From Zeaxanthinibacter enoshimensis (GTDB lineage: Bacteria; Bacteroidota; Bacteroidia; Flavobacteriales; Flavobacteriaceae), in assembly GCF_004362865.1 (NCBI RefSeq), contig NZ_SNYI01000003.1, forward strand, positions 372,001 to 436,000: 64,000 bases of DNA, read 5' to 3'. Position numbers and translations under genes: made by a program. The number at the start of each line of letters is the position of its first letter. The first letter of the stretch is position 1. Below, piece by piece: positions 25,553 to 33,390 of the stretch. Under the pieces are notes generated by a model that was not told where the DNA came from, ran no database searches, and was given only the letters and a program-made list of their open reading frames with translations.

Positions 25553-26517
25553 CAGAGGATACCTTCTTTAATGAGGTTATGTAAGTGTACTATGCCCTTA
25601 TAAACACCATTGTCTACCGCAAGCAACTGTGAGATTCCATGTTCCTGCATGATTTCCAGCGCCTTTACAGCCAGTACATCTGTTTCTATTGTCTTGGGGT
25701 TAGTGGTCATGATATCCCGGGCCGTTAAGCCGTTTATCTGGTCGTATTTGTTCAGCATCCTCCGGATATCACCATCGGTTACGATGCCCTTCAGCTCATT
25801 CCCGTCAACTACTGCAGTCACGCCCAGCATTTTCTCGGAGATCTCCACGATGACCTTCTTGACATCCGATCCTACACTGACCTCGGGTTTCATGTTCGTC
25901 AGGATAATATCTGATACCCTGAGGTATAACTTCTTACCTAAAGTCCCGCCCGGGTGGAAGCGCGCAAAATCCCGGCTGCTGAACCCGCGGAGTTCCAGGA
26001 GACATATGGCGAGCGCATCGCCCATTACCAGTTGTGCGGTGGTACTGGTGGTAGGGGCGAGGTTATTCGGGCAAGCCTCTTTTTCAATAAATGTGTTCAG
26101 CACGTAATCGGCTTGTATCCCAAGCGAAGATTCCGGGTTAGCCGTCATGCCGATCAGTTTGTTACGGCCCTGTTTAATCAGGGGTACCAGCATCTTGATT
26201 TCCGGGGTGTTCCCACTCTTAGATATCAATATCACCACGTCGTCCTCCTGAATGATTCCCAGGTCCCCGTGAATAGCGTCTGCAGCATGCATAAAGATGG
26301 AGGGAGTACCGGTAGAATTCAGGGTGGCAACGATCTTGGAGGCGATGATGGCACTTTTGCCAATACCTGACACAATGACCCGTCCTTTTGAGTCAAGGAT
26401 AGTGGTCACGGCATCTGCGAAGGCATCGTCCAGAAAGGAGGTTAGATTTTGTATAGCGTCAGCTTCCGTTTCTATAGCTTTTCGTGCTATTTCGAGGATG
26501 GCATTATTTTTGCTCAA
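25552..26517 (-). CDS. kdsD: Arabinose-5-phosphate isomerase (KpsF/GutQ family)
   Basis: Converts ribulose-5-phosphate to arabinose-5-phosphate, the first step toward Kdo in LPS. The 321-residue protein has an N-terminal SIS sugar-isomerase domain (about 35-175: VSGIGKSAIIASKIVATLNS, ISKSGNTPEIKMLV, HGDLG) and two CBS domains (about 205-321: VSDIILTNMKPE, GIVTDGDIRRML, DIMTTNPKTI, GIVHLHNLIKEG). It leads a run with tatC, the AhpD-like gene and lptB, and is divergent from recQ. A candidate promoter lies about 90 bases upstream. Confidence 0.96.
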   Translation of the reverse strand: MSKNNAILEIARKAIETEADAIQNLTSFLDDAFADAVTTILDSKGRVIVSGIGKSAIIASKIVATLNSTGTPSIFMHAADAIHGDLGIIQEDDVVILISKSGNTPEIKMLVPLIKQGRNKLIGMTANPESSLGIQADYVLNTFIEKEACPNNLAPTTSTTAQLVMGDALAICLLELRGFSSRDFARFHPGGTLGKKLYLRVSDIILTNMKPEVSVGSDVKKVIVEISEKMLGVTAVVDGNELKGIVTDGDIRRMLNKYDQINGLTARDIMTTNPKTIETDVLAVKALEIMQEHGISQLLAVDNGVYKGIVHLHNLIKEGIL

Positions 26518-26603
26518 GGTCGATTGAAAATTAGCTAATTTGCGTCAGATTTTATTCTTTAAGAGGGAATAATATCCTTTGAATTATTTTATATTTAAGT
26601 AAA

Positions 26604-26611
26604 CAAAAGTA
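26604..26611 (-). promoter_or_regulatory. Candidate -7 element for kdsD
   Basis: On the minus strand TACTTTTG is a full TAnnTTTG match, 86 bases upstream of the kdsD ATG in the recQ-kdsD divergent gap. No TTG is seen at the expected -33 distance, so support is partial. Confidence 0.4.
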
Positions 26612-26752
26612 CGGAAACTTATTTTATAGGGATTCTTAAAGTTCGTCTTAAAATTGAATCCGCTTACCCTGAATTCCATAAATAGTTCATACCTTTTATG
26701 AAATGGGTTTTTATCCCTATGACACAAAGTATTGGCAATTAAACAGTACAGC

Positions 26753-28954
26753 ATGATTTTAAATGAGATTGATCTGCATGCCTCACTAAAAAAATATTTT
26801 GGTTTCTCGCAGTTCAAGGGACTGCAGGAAGATGTGATCAGCAATGTAGTGAAGGGTAATAACACTTTCGTGGTTATGCCCACTGGAGGAGGTAAATCTA
26901 TGTGTTACCAGTTACCTGCGTTGATTCAGGAGGGCACTGCCATTGTGGTTTCCCCCCTTATTGCTCTGATGAAGAACCAGGTGGATGCCATACGCAGCGT
27001 TTCTGCACATAACGGGGTGGCGCATGTACTCAATTCTTCCCTGACCAAAACCGAGGTCAAAGAAGTTAAGAACGATATTAAGTCGGGCATTACCAAGTTA
27101 CTCTACGTAGCCCCCGAATCCCTGACCAAGGAGGAGTATGTTGAATTTCTGAGATCTGTTCCCCTGTCTTTTGTCGCTATAGACGAAGCACACTGTATCT
27201 CTGAATGGGGTCACGATTTCCGACCGGAATATCGGAACCTCAGGAGTATTATCAACAGGCTGGGGGATGACATTCCCGTGATCGCCCTAACGGCTACAGC
27301 TACTCCAAAAGTACAGGAAGATATCATCAAGAACCTGGGAATTCCCGAAGCCAAAGTATTCAAAGCTTCCTTTAACCGTCCCAACCTGTTCTACGAGGTA
27401 AGGCCTAAGACCAAGAACGTGGATGCTGATATCATTCGCTTTGTAAAAAAGAATTCAGGGAAATCCGGAATTATATACTGCCTCAGCAGGAAGAGAGTGG
27501 AAGAGCTGGCGCAGGTGCTGCAGGTGAACGGAGTTAGTGCTGTTCCCTACCACGCCGGGTTCGACGGTAAGACCCGATCCCGCTACCAGGACATGTTTTT
27601 GATGGAAGAAGTGGATGTGGTGGTGGCTACCATCGCATTTGGGATGGGAATAGACAAGCCTGATGTCCGCTATGTTATCCATCATGATATCCCAAAAAGT
27701 ATTGAGAGTTATTACCAGGAGACCGGCCGGGCCGGAAGGGATGGAGGAGAAGGTCATTGCCTGGCATTCTACTCATACAAGGATATAGAGAAATTGGAAA
27801 AGTTCATGTCCGGGAAACCTGTTGCGGAACAGGAAATAGGTAACGCCCTATTGCAGGAGATCGTAGCCTATGCTGAAACCTCTATGTCGAGACGGAAATT
27901 CATACTGCATTATTTCGGGGAGGCTTTTGACGAAGTACACGGCGAAGGTGCAGACATGGATGATAATTCCCGTAATCCTAAAGAAAAAGAAGAAGCCGGA
28001 GAGAACGTGGTTAAATTACTGCAGGCGGTCAAAGATACCAGTGAAAAGTTCAAGGCTAAGGAGATCGTTAAAACCCTGACCGGTAAAACAAATTCCCTGA
28101 TTTCATCCCATAAGACCGATACCAAGTCGGTTTTCGGCAGCGGGGCCGAGCGTGACAAGTCGTACTGGATGGCACTGATCAGGCAGGTACTGGTAGCAGG
28201 GCTGCTACGAAAAGAGATAGAGCAGTACGGGGTACTGCACATTACCGAGAAAGGACACGCCTTCCTTGAAAAGCCGGGCTCCTTTATGATGACAAAAGAT
28301 CATTCTTACAACGAGGAAACTGACAATGCTATTGTCAGTGCTGCCAAGGCTAATGCCGGGGTGGCAGATGAAAACCTGTTGAAATTACTGAAGGAATTAC
28401 GTAAAAAGGAAGCACATAAGAGAGATGTTCCTCCCTTTGTAGTTTTCCAGGACCCGTCCCTACAGGACATGGCGCTGAAATACCCGGTGACCATGGACGA
28501 ACTGGTCAATATCCACGGGGTAGGGGAAGGAAAGGCCAAACGCTTTGGCGAGCCCTTTATCAAACTCATCTCTGAGTATGTGGAGGAGAACGATATTGTC
28601 CGCCCGGATGACCTGGTCGTGAAAAGTACAGGTGCGAATTCTGCACTGAAACTTTACATCATCCAGAATATTGACAGGAAATTACCTCTTGATGACATAG
28701 CATCTGCCAAAGGCCTGGAAATCCCCGAACTGGTCAAGGAAATGGAACAGATCGTTTTTAGCGGTACTAAATTGAACCTCGGCTACTGGATAGACGAGAT
28801 CCTGGACGAGGACCAGCAGGAAGAAATTCACGATTATTTCCTGGAAGCGGACTCCGATAATATAGAGAAAGCACTGAAGGAATTCGACGGCGAGTATGAA
28901 GATGAGGAACTACGCCTCTACCGGCTTAAATTTATGAGCGAAGTCGCCAACTGA
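26753..28954 (+). CDS. recQ: ATP-dependent DNA helicase RecQ
   Basis: A 3'-5' helicase for recombination and fork repair. The 733-residue protein has helicase motifs in order: [78 protein letters not shown], and motif VI with [18 protein letters not shown] winged-helix region and an HRDC-like domain ([20 protein letters not shown]) follow. The zinc-binding four-Cys cluster of E. coli RecQ is not evident. I prefer ATG 26753 to the TTG seven codons upstream. A strong terminator follows at 28973. Confidence 0.96.
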   Translation: MILNEIDLHASLKKYFGFSQFKGLQEDVISNVVKGNNTFVVMPTGGGKSMCYQLPALIQEGTAIVVSPLIALMKNQVDAIRSVSAHNGVAHVLNSSLTKTEVKEVKNDIKSGITKLLYVAPESLTKEEYVEFLRSVPLSFVAIDEAHCISEWGHDFRPEYRNLRSIINRLGDDIPVIALTATATPKVQEDIIKNLGIPEAKVFKASFNRPNLFYEVRPKTKNVDADIIRFVKKNSGKSGIIYCLSRKRVEELAQVLQVNGVSAVPYHAGFDGKTRSRYQDMFLMEEVDVVVATIAFGMGIDKPDVRYVIHHDIPKSIESYYQETGRAGRDGGEGHCLAFYSYKDIEKLEKFMSGKPVAEQEIGNALLQEIVAYAETSMSRRKFILHYFGEAFDEVHGEGADMDDNSRNPKEKEEAGENVVKLLQAVKDTSEKFKAKEIVKTLTGKTNSLISSHKTDTKSVFGSGAERDKSYWMALIRQVLVAGLLRKEIEQYGVLHITEKGHAFLEKPGSFMMTKDHSYNEETDNAIVSAAKANAGVADENLLKLLKELRKKEAHKRDVPPFVVFQDPSLQDMALKYPVTMDELVNIHGVGEGKAKRFGEPFIKLISEYVEENDIVRPDDLVVKSTGANSALKLYIIQNIDRKLPLDDIASAKGLEIPELVKEMEQIVFSGTKLNLGYWIDEILDEDQQEEIHDYFLEADSDNIEKALKEFDGEYEDEELRLYRLKFMSEVAN

Positions 28955-28972
28955 TTCCTGTTGGCATCTATA

Positions 28973-29002
28973 AAAACACCCCTGGGAAACCAGGGGTGTT
29001 TT
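28973..29002 (+). terminator. Intrinsic terminator downstream of recQ
   Basis: AAAACACCCCTGG (28973-28985) pairs perfectly with CCAGGGGTGTTTT (28990-29002) around a GAAA tetraloop. T-rich sequence follows. It is 18 bases past the recQ stop. The symmetric A/T runs could also stop transcripts from the minus-strand gene ending at 29045. Confidence 0.92.
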
Positions 29003-29044
29003 CATTTTGTAAGATTATGTATTAAGGTTTCCTGACATTTTACT

Positions 29045-29353
29045 TCAGAAATCGTCAATATTGCCTGTGGTCACCAGGGCAATGATAACCCCGAAATACA
29101 AGATCAGTAACAAGAGCATGAAGATCGAGAGTCCCAGCCCGACATAGGACAGGACCTTCCCGGTCTTTACGTTTTCATATCCCGTGTACAGGCTGGGTTG
29201 GGACTCATACAGCTTTTTGGCTTTCTTCGCCTGGATAAGTCCGATGACACTGAATATTGCAGCAAAGGGACCGCAGCACATCAGTGCTCCCACGACAGAT
29301 AGAATTCCCATGGTCAGGGTGGTACTCGCACCCGGTAAGGTTGATTGGTTCAT
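29045..29353 (-). CDS. CCC-motif membrane protein
   Basis: A 102-residue protein with two membrane helices joined by a basic loop: TMGILSVVGALMCCGPFAAI, then FSVIGLIQAKKAKKLYESQP and a C-terminal helix. The Cys-Cys at the end of helix 1 and the overall two-helix layout resemble the DUF4190/CD225-like small membrane proteins frequent in Bacteroidota. It is the third gene of a minus-strand set behind DUF2752 and a paralog (18-base gap). Function unknown. The paired Cys may be lipidated or bind metal; that is speculation. Confidence 0.85.
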   Translation of the reverse strand: MNQSTLPGASTTLTMGILSVVGALMCCGPFAAIFSVIGLIQAKKAKKLYESQPSLYTGYENVKTGKVLSYVGLGLSIFMLLLLILYFGVIIALVTTGNIDDF

Positions 29354-29371
29354 ATCAGTTATTTACAATTC

Positions 29372-29704
29372 TTATTCTTCTATTCCCCATTCTTCCATCA
29401 TTTCCATAGAACGCTCCATATAAGCATCCCATCCTCCCATTTGAGATATAGTAAACAGGATATAGACCAGGGTAAGGACGCCCAGGGCAATAGCGATGAT
29501 AGCCATGATCTTGGCTGTCTTCAGCTGCTTATAATTGGAATAGGTTTCCGGGGCAGCCATATACTTTTTTTCATCCCCGCGGATCAGTATGAGGGCTATA
29601 CCCCCGAGTACAATCCCGGGGACTCCCCAGATACAGCAGCACAAATAGCCTAAGATAGAGAGTACAATGGCTATGGTTACATTTGGTAGTTTCTGTTGTT
29701 CCAT
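29372..29704 (-). CDS. CCC-motif membrane protein, paralog of 29045-29353
   Basis: A 110-residue protein starting MEQQKLPNVTIAIVLSILGY followed by LCCCIWGVPGIVLGGIALIL, a membrane helix with three consecutive Cys, then a polar loop with YSNYKQLKTAKIMAIIAIAL and a second helix. Layout matches the neighbour at 29045. The true start is ATG 29704: an upstream extension of this frame would run inside the DUF2752 gene in another frame. Together with DUF2752 it forms a compact membrane-protein cluster, seen by me in other Bacteroidota genomes (memory only). Confidence 0.87.
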   Translation of the reverse strand: MEQQKLPNVTIAIVLSILGYLCCCIWGVPGIVLGGIALILIRGDEKKYMAAPETYSNYKQLKTAKIMAIIAIALGVLTLVYILFTISQMGGWDAYMERSMEMMEEWGIEE

Positions 29705-29712
29705 AATTTGGT

Positions 29713-30018
29713 TTAGATTAATTTGAAAATATAGTTGGTTAATATACTTACAACGCTGAGGACCATTAATGTGATACTGATAGTGTTGGCATAGCGGATC
29801 CGGATAAAGCGGTCCGCGATGAGAAAAAGTAACAGTAGAATTAAAGGATAGATAGCCGGGTACATTAGGAAGGCCTCGCCGAATTTTCCATCCAGCAGCA
29901 GCCAAAAGGATCGTTGTACTCCACAACCGGGGCATTCAAACCCAAAGATTTGTTTGTTCAGGCAAGGCAACATATATTCCTGGCCTGCAATGGCAGGTAT
30001 GGTTGGTTGGAGTTTCAT
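29713..30018 (-). CDS. DUF2752 family membrane protein
   Basis: A 101-residue protein with the DUF2752 signature FECPGCGVQRSFWLLLDGKF, in which a C-P-G-C pair is followed by the R-S turn, and two membrane helices (YPLILLLLFLIADRF and VLSVVSILTNYIFKLI). The family is widespread and uncharacterised. The CPGC pair suggests redox or metal binding. It is the first gene of the cluster with two CCC-motif proteins; the 8-base spacing implies one transcript. All three members carry Cys pairs at the membrane surface. Confidence 0.92.
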   Translation of the reverse strand: MKLQPTIPAIAGQEYMLPCLNKQIFGFECPGCGVQRSFWLLLDGKFGEAFLMYPAIYPLILLLLFLIADRFIRIRYANTISITLMVLSVVSILTNYIFKLI

Positions 30019-30063
30019 CCCTTGGTCGATTCCTCAACCGAAAATTACTACTATTTTTGAGGA

Positions 30064-30240
30064 ATGAAAATAAAAGGAATTATTAATTTTTTGTTGATCG
30101 CCGCCGGGGCCTGTCTTTTGGCCAGTGGGAATTCCCTGCTGAAGAATGAATACGCCATGAGTATCGGGATCATTCTGCTGATGCTAGGTATATACCGTGC
30201 GTCCAGGGGCTGGAACAGTGAAAGACCGGAAGAAGGATGA
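30064..30240 (+). CDS. Small membrane protein (58 aa) coupled to the Smr gene
   Basis: A reading frame of 58 codons: MKIKGIINFLLIAAGACLLA forms a first hydrophobic helix, then SGNSLLKNEYAMSIGIILLM with a second helix, and a short polar tail ending RGWNSERPEEG. The stop overlaps the ATG of the next gene in the sequence ATGA (30237-30240), a classic sign of translational coupling. It therefore looks real despite its size. It is divergent from the DUF2752 cluster. Function unknown. Confidence 0.75.
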   Translation: MKIKGIINFLLIAAGACLLASGNSLLKNEYAMSIGIILLMLGIYRASRGWNSERPEEG

Positions 30241-30812
30241 GCAAATACAATTCGGATGGGAAAGGACCCACTTTGCGACCGGGCGACCGGGCAGAGGCTA
30301 TAGACGACCTGATTTCAGGAACGGTGACCCGTATAGAGGGTGGTGTGGTTACACTCCTGACTGATGATGGTTTCCCTATGAATTTCGAGATGCGGGAATT
30401 GGTACGGATCTCCGGGGAGACCCCTATAGAAATAAGTAATTCCGAGATCTCCAGGGTGAAGGACGAGGAAGCACGGTCAGGAAAGCGCCGTAAGCCCGCC
30501 CCAAGACCTAAGGAACGTAATGCTCCCCAGATGGAGGTGGATCTGCATATAGAGAAACTTACCCAGGGCTATAAGCGGTTGGAGACTTTTGAAATACTCG
30601 AACTGCAATTGGAAACTGCGAAAAGACAGCTGGAATTTGCCATTCGTAAACGGATACAAAAAGTGGTGTTTATCCACGGGGTAGGTGAAGGGATTTTGAA
30701 GGAAGAATTAAAATACCTGTTCAACAGGTATGAAGGGGTGCGCTTCTATGATGCGGATTACCAGAAATACGGCATGGGAGCTACCGAGGTTTATATCACC
30801 CAACAGGCCTGA
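30237..30812 (+). CDS. Smr-domain protein (DUF2027-like)
   Basis: A 191-residue protein. The N-terminal part (about 10-65, GDRAEAIDDLISGTVTRIEG) is a small beta-barrel of the DUF2027 type. A basic linker with RKPAPRPKERNAPQ follows. The C-terminal part (about 100-188) is the Smr (MutS2 C-terminal) domain with VDLHIEKL and VVFIHGVGEGILKEELKYL, the usual nuclease-type motifs D-L-H and H-G-x-G. Smr domains cut or bind branched nucleic acid or stalled-ribosome mRNA. There is no MutS part here. It is coupled to the small membrane protein before it. Confidence 0.93.
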   Translation: MSKYNSDGKGPTLRPGDRAEAIDDLISGTVTRIEGGVVTLLTDDGFPMNFEMRELVRISGETPIEISNSEISRVKDEEARSGKRRKPAPRPKERNAPQMEVDLHIEKLTQGYKRLETFEILELQLETAKRQLEFAIRKRIQKVVFIHGVGEGILKEELKYLFNRYEGVRFYDADYQKYGMGATEVYITQQA

Positions 30813-30815
30813 GTA

Positions 30816-31322
30816 CTATTCGGATGTCGTGATGGTTCCGAAATTGTTGATCCTGAGGTCCGTGATCCGCTCCCCCTTGTCATTCACAAGGCTTATATTA
30901 CTCAATACAATATTGTGCTCAAATACCGTGCTGTCACTTTCACTCTGAAGTGTTGTGACCAGGATTTCCCCGGCTGCAGCTTCTACTTCTTCCAGTACGG
31001 AGGGTTCTGCAGGAGGTAGCTCGTCGCAAAAATAAGTCTTGCTGACATCGTCCGTAAAGATCCTGTAGATAAGCCTGGACTGGCCGGGAACGGTGCTCAC
31101 AATAGTACCGTCTGATACCTCGTTGGCCAGCACACCGTCCTGCAATACCAGGATCAGGGCCTGGTCCCCGCTGATCTTGAAGAAAAAATTGCTGTCCGTG
31201 GTGGTCTGGCTGTCGCAGAACTGTACGGGGGTGTCGTCAAAATCTATGGTTTCTATCTGTAAGTCGCCGTCGCTGCAGGCTGTAATCAGGACTGCAGACA
31301 GGAGTGTCAGGAATCTTCGCAT
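30816..31322 (-). CDS. Hypothetical lipoprotein
   Basis: A 168-residue protein with a lipoprotein leader (MRRFLTLLSAVLITACSDGD, Cys16). The mature part is acidic, with repeated beta-strand-like segments (FFFKISGDQALILVLQDGVL) and two further Cys (VQFCDSQ and TYFCDEL) that could form a disulfide. It ends with VNDKGERITDLRINNFGTIT. I recognise no family beyond that of Bacteroidota lipoproteins. It converges with the Smr gene (3-base gap) and is divergent from the cysteine desulfurase. Role unknown; outer-membrane or periplasmic location is inferred. Confidence 0.85.
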   Translation of the reverse strand: MRRFLTLLSAVLITACSDGDLQIETIDFDDTPVQFCDSQTTTDSNFFFKISGDQALILVLQDGVLANEVSDGTIVSTVPGQSRLIYRIFTDDVSKTYFCDELPPAEPSVLEEVEAAAGEILVTTLQSESDSTVFEHNIVLSNISLVNDKGERITDLRINNFGTITTSE

Positions 31323-31401
31323 GTCCCAAATTTAATAGAATCCAGGCTGACTACCCTATAGCTTTGACTTAATTTTTATGGAGATTTCGACAAATTTCAG
31401 C

Positions 31402-31409
31402 TATTTTTG
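31402..31409 (+). promoter_or_regulatory. Candidate -7 element for the cysteine desulfurase
   Basis: TATTTTTG is a full TAnnTTTG match, 29 bases before the ATG at 31439. The -33 region 20 bases upstream reads TGG rather than TTG, so the call is moderate. Confidence 0.5.
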
Positions 31410-31438
31410 GCTCCACCATTAAAATCCGATCATCTTTC

Positions 31439-32587
31439 ATGAAAAGAGTATATCTCGATAATGCCGCCACTACCCAGGTCAGGGAAGAAGTCATTGAAAA
31501 AATGCAGGAAGCATTGCGCGACACTTACGGAAATCCATCTTCTACCCATGGCTTCGGACGCAGCGCCAAAACAGCCATAGAACAAGCGAGGAAAACAATT
31601 GCCAAGATCCTCAATGCTCAGCCCTCAGAGATCATCTTTACTTCCGGGGGGACAGAAGCGGATAATATGATCCTCAGAAGTGCGGTCAAAGATTTGGGCG
31701 TACAGCGAATTATCACTTCACGGATTGAACACCACGCGGTGCTGCACACGGCAGAAGCGCTTACGGAAGAATACGGAATAGAATTACAGTGTATTCCCCT
31801 GGACGGGGAAGGCAACCCGGATATTGAAGAGCTCGAGGCTGCCCTGAAGCAGGATGATAAGAAAAAACTGGTCAGCCTGATGCATGTCAACAACGAGATA
31901 GGTAATATCCTTGATATTGATAAGGTAGGGCAACTATGCCGGGAGCATGGGGCCTTATTCCATTCGGATACAGTTCAGTCTATTGGTCACTTTCATTGGG
32001 ATGTACAAAAGGCTCCTGTCGATTTCCTGGCAGCAGCGGCCCATAAATTCCATGGCCCCAAAGGGATCGGGTTTGCCTATATCCGGAAGAATTCAGGTAT
32101 TCAGCCGCTGATCCTGGGAGGTTCCCAGGAAAGGGGGTACCGTGCCGGTACCGAAGCATTCCACAACATTGTGGGGCTGGAAGCAGCGATGGTAGCTGCC
32201 TATGAATCCCTGGAGGAGGAGAGGGCATATGTGGCAGAATTAAAGCACTACTTTATAGAAGGACTGAAGAAAGCACTTCCCGAAGTGCACTTTAATGGAT
32301 TATCGGGTACGGCTGACAGGGGAACCTATACCCTGGTCAACGTTTGCCTGCCGTTTGACGAGCAGAAGGCGCTGATGTTGCTGTTCCATTTGGATCTGAA
32401 AGGGATTGCCTGTTCCAAGGGTAGTGCCTGCCAATCGGGAAGTAACCAGGGATCTCACGTACTGAATGAAATACTTACCGAAGAGCATCTTAAAAGACCT
32501 TCGATCCGGTTTTCATTTTCCAAGTACAATACAAAGGAAGACCTGGATCATGTAATTGCCACCCTGAAAGAATTTGCTGAGGAATAG
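31439..32587 (+). CDS. Cysteine desulfurase (NifS/IscS family)
   Basis: A PLP enzyme that takes sulfur from cysteine for Fe-S clusters or thionucleosides. The 382-residue protein has YLDNAATTQVREEV, SSTHGFGRSAK, FTSGGTEADNMIL, the PLP Lys in AAAHKFHGPKGIGF, GGSQERGYRAGTE and the sulfur-accepting Cys in CSKGSACQSGS. The Cys loop (GSACQSGS) suggests the group I (IscS-like) arrangement. It has no isc or suf neighbours, so its job may be a general or tRNA-related one. It converges with the secreted protein gene, only two bases apart. Confidence 0.95.
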   Translation: MKRVYLDNAATTQVREEVIEKMQEALRDTYGNPSSTHGFGRSAKTAIEQARKTIAKILNAQPSEIIFTSGGTEADNMILRSAVKDLGVQRIITSRIEHHAVLHTAEALTEEYGIELQCIPLDGEGNPDIEELEAALKQDDKKKLVSLMHVNNEIGNILDIDKVGQLCREHGALFHSDTVQSIGHFHWDVQKAPVDFLAAAAHKFHGPKGIGFAYIRKNSGIQPLILGGSQERGYRAGTEAFHNIVGLEAAMVAAYESLEEERAYVAELKHYFIEGLKKALPEVHFNGLSGTADRGTYTLVNVCLPFDEQKALMLLFHLDLKGIACSKGSACQSGSNQGSHVLNEILTEEHLKRPSIRFSFSKYNTKEDLDHVIATLKEFAEE

Positions 32588-32589
32588 GT

Positions 32590-33234
32590 TTAGCGCTGAC
32601 GCTCTTTATCGTAGGGAAATTTCCGGGTAGCCTGTTTCATCATCCGGTCGATCAGGTCATCGGTGTTCTTGCCGGTTCGTTTATTGATCTTCTGTTCGTA
32701 TTTCCAAAGTAGTTTCCCGGAATCTCCGTCGCTGATCTTTATGCCTACCCGACCGTAATCTGCATCCCCTAGAATAAAGTCGAAAATACTGGATTCTGCA
32801 GGGACCCCTTCAGAGAGCAGTATGTTCAGATCCAGGTTCCCGCTGATGATTCCATCAACTTCCAGGAGCTTACTGAGTTCCTTAATGGTGTAGGTGTCTA
32901 TATTATCGTAATTGATATTATTCTTGGCGAGGATGGCATTGGTGTTCTCGGTATTTTGAAAATCCACGGTGAATTTCTTCTTCTTCTTTCCCCTACCAAA
33001 ATAGGTTTCCAGGGCTTGCTGTACCGCGTAGCCTTCTTTTTCCTGAAGCCTTTGCAGTTCTGTCCTGGATACACCCTCATCGAGTTCAAGATGGGTAAAG
33101 AAAGGGATAATAGCCAACACGGTATGCTCACCACTATACTCTTCAAAGCGAGCACTTTCATAAATATTTTTCTGACCGTGAGCGAACAGGGCAAACAGCA
33201 CTGCTATCCCGGTAAGTAACTTCTTCAGCTTCAT
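32590..33234 (-). CDS. Secreted hypothetical protein
   Basis: A 214-residue protein with a signal peptide (MKLKKLLTGIAVLFALFAHG). The mature part is about 190 residues with mixed alpha/beta character. LSKLLEVDGIISGNLDLNIL and the closing GDSGKLLWKYEQKINKRTG resemble the CsgG/DUF4136-type periplasmic fold in style, but the match is weak and I do not name a family. A poly-Lys stretch (RGKKKKKF) follows YFGR. It is transcribed toward the desulfurase gene. A promoter candidate flanked by an inverted repeat lies upstream. Confidence 0.85.
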   Translation of the reverse strand: MKLKKLLTGIAVLFALFAHGQKNIYESARFEEYSGEHTVLAIIPFFTHLELDEGVSRTELQRLQEKEGYAVQQALETYFGRGKKKKKFTVDFQNTENTNAILAKNNINYDNIDTYTIKELSKLLEVDGIISGNLDLNILLSEGVPAESSIFDFILGDADYGRVGIKISDGDSGKLLWKYEQKINKRTGKNTDDLIDRMMKQATRKFPYDKERQR

Positions 33235-33248
33235 ATGAATTGTTTAAA

Positions 33249-33288
33249 CCGCTGCAAAAATAATGGAAAATATGCTGATTTCCAGCGG
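33249..33288 (-). promoter_or_regulatory. Promoter bracketed by an inverted repeat
   Basis: On the minus strand TATTTTTG (33262-33255) fits the -7 element; 20 bases upstream the -33 is CTG (33285-33283). CCGCTG (33249-33254) and CAGCGG (33283-33288) form an inverted repeat that encloses both elements, which could be an operator. It serves the gene starting at 33234. Confidence 0.45.
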
Positions 33289-33390
33289 CAAAGCTCTTAA
33301 TCTATCCCCAAATTATATCCCTCTAACCATCAGCATACAAGGCCCTGCTGGAGCTCAGCCAGGAGGGATGTGGATGGATAACCACACCAG

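Noticed and set aside
29705-29935. N-terminal extension of the CCC-motif protein at 29372
   Set aside because: It runs within the DUF2752 gene and has no membrane or family features.
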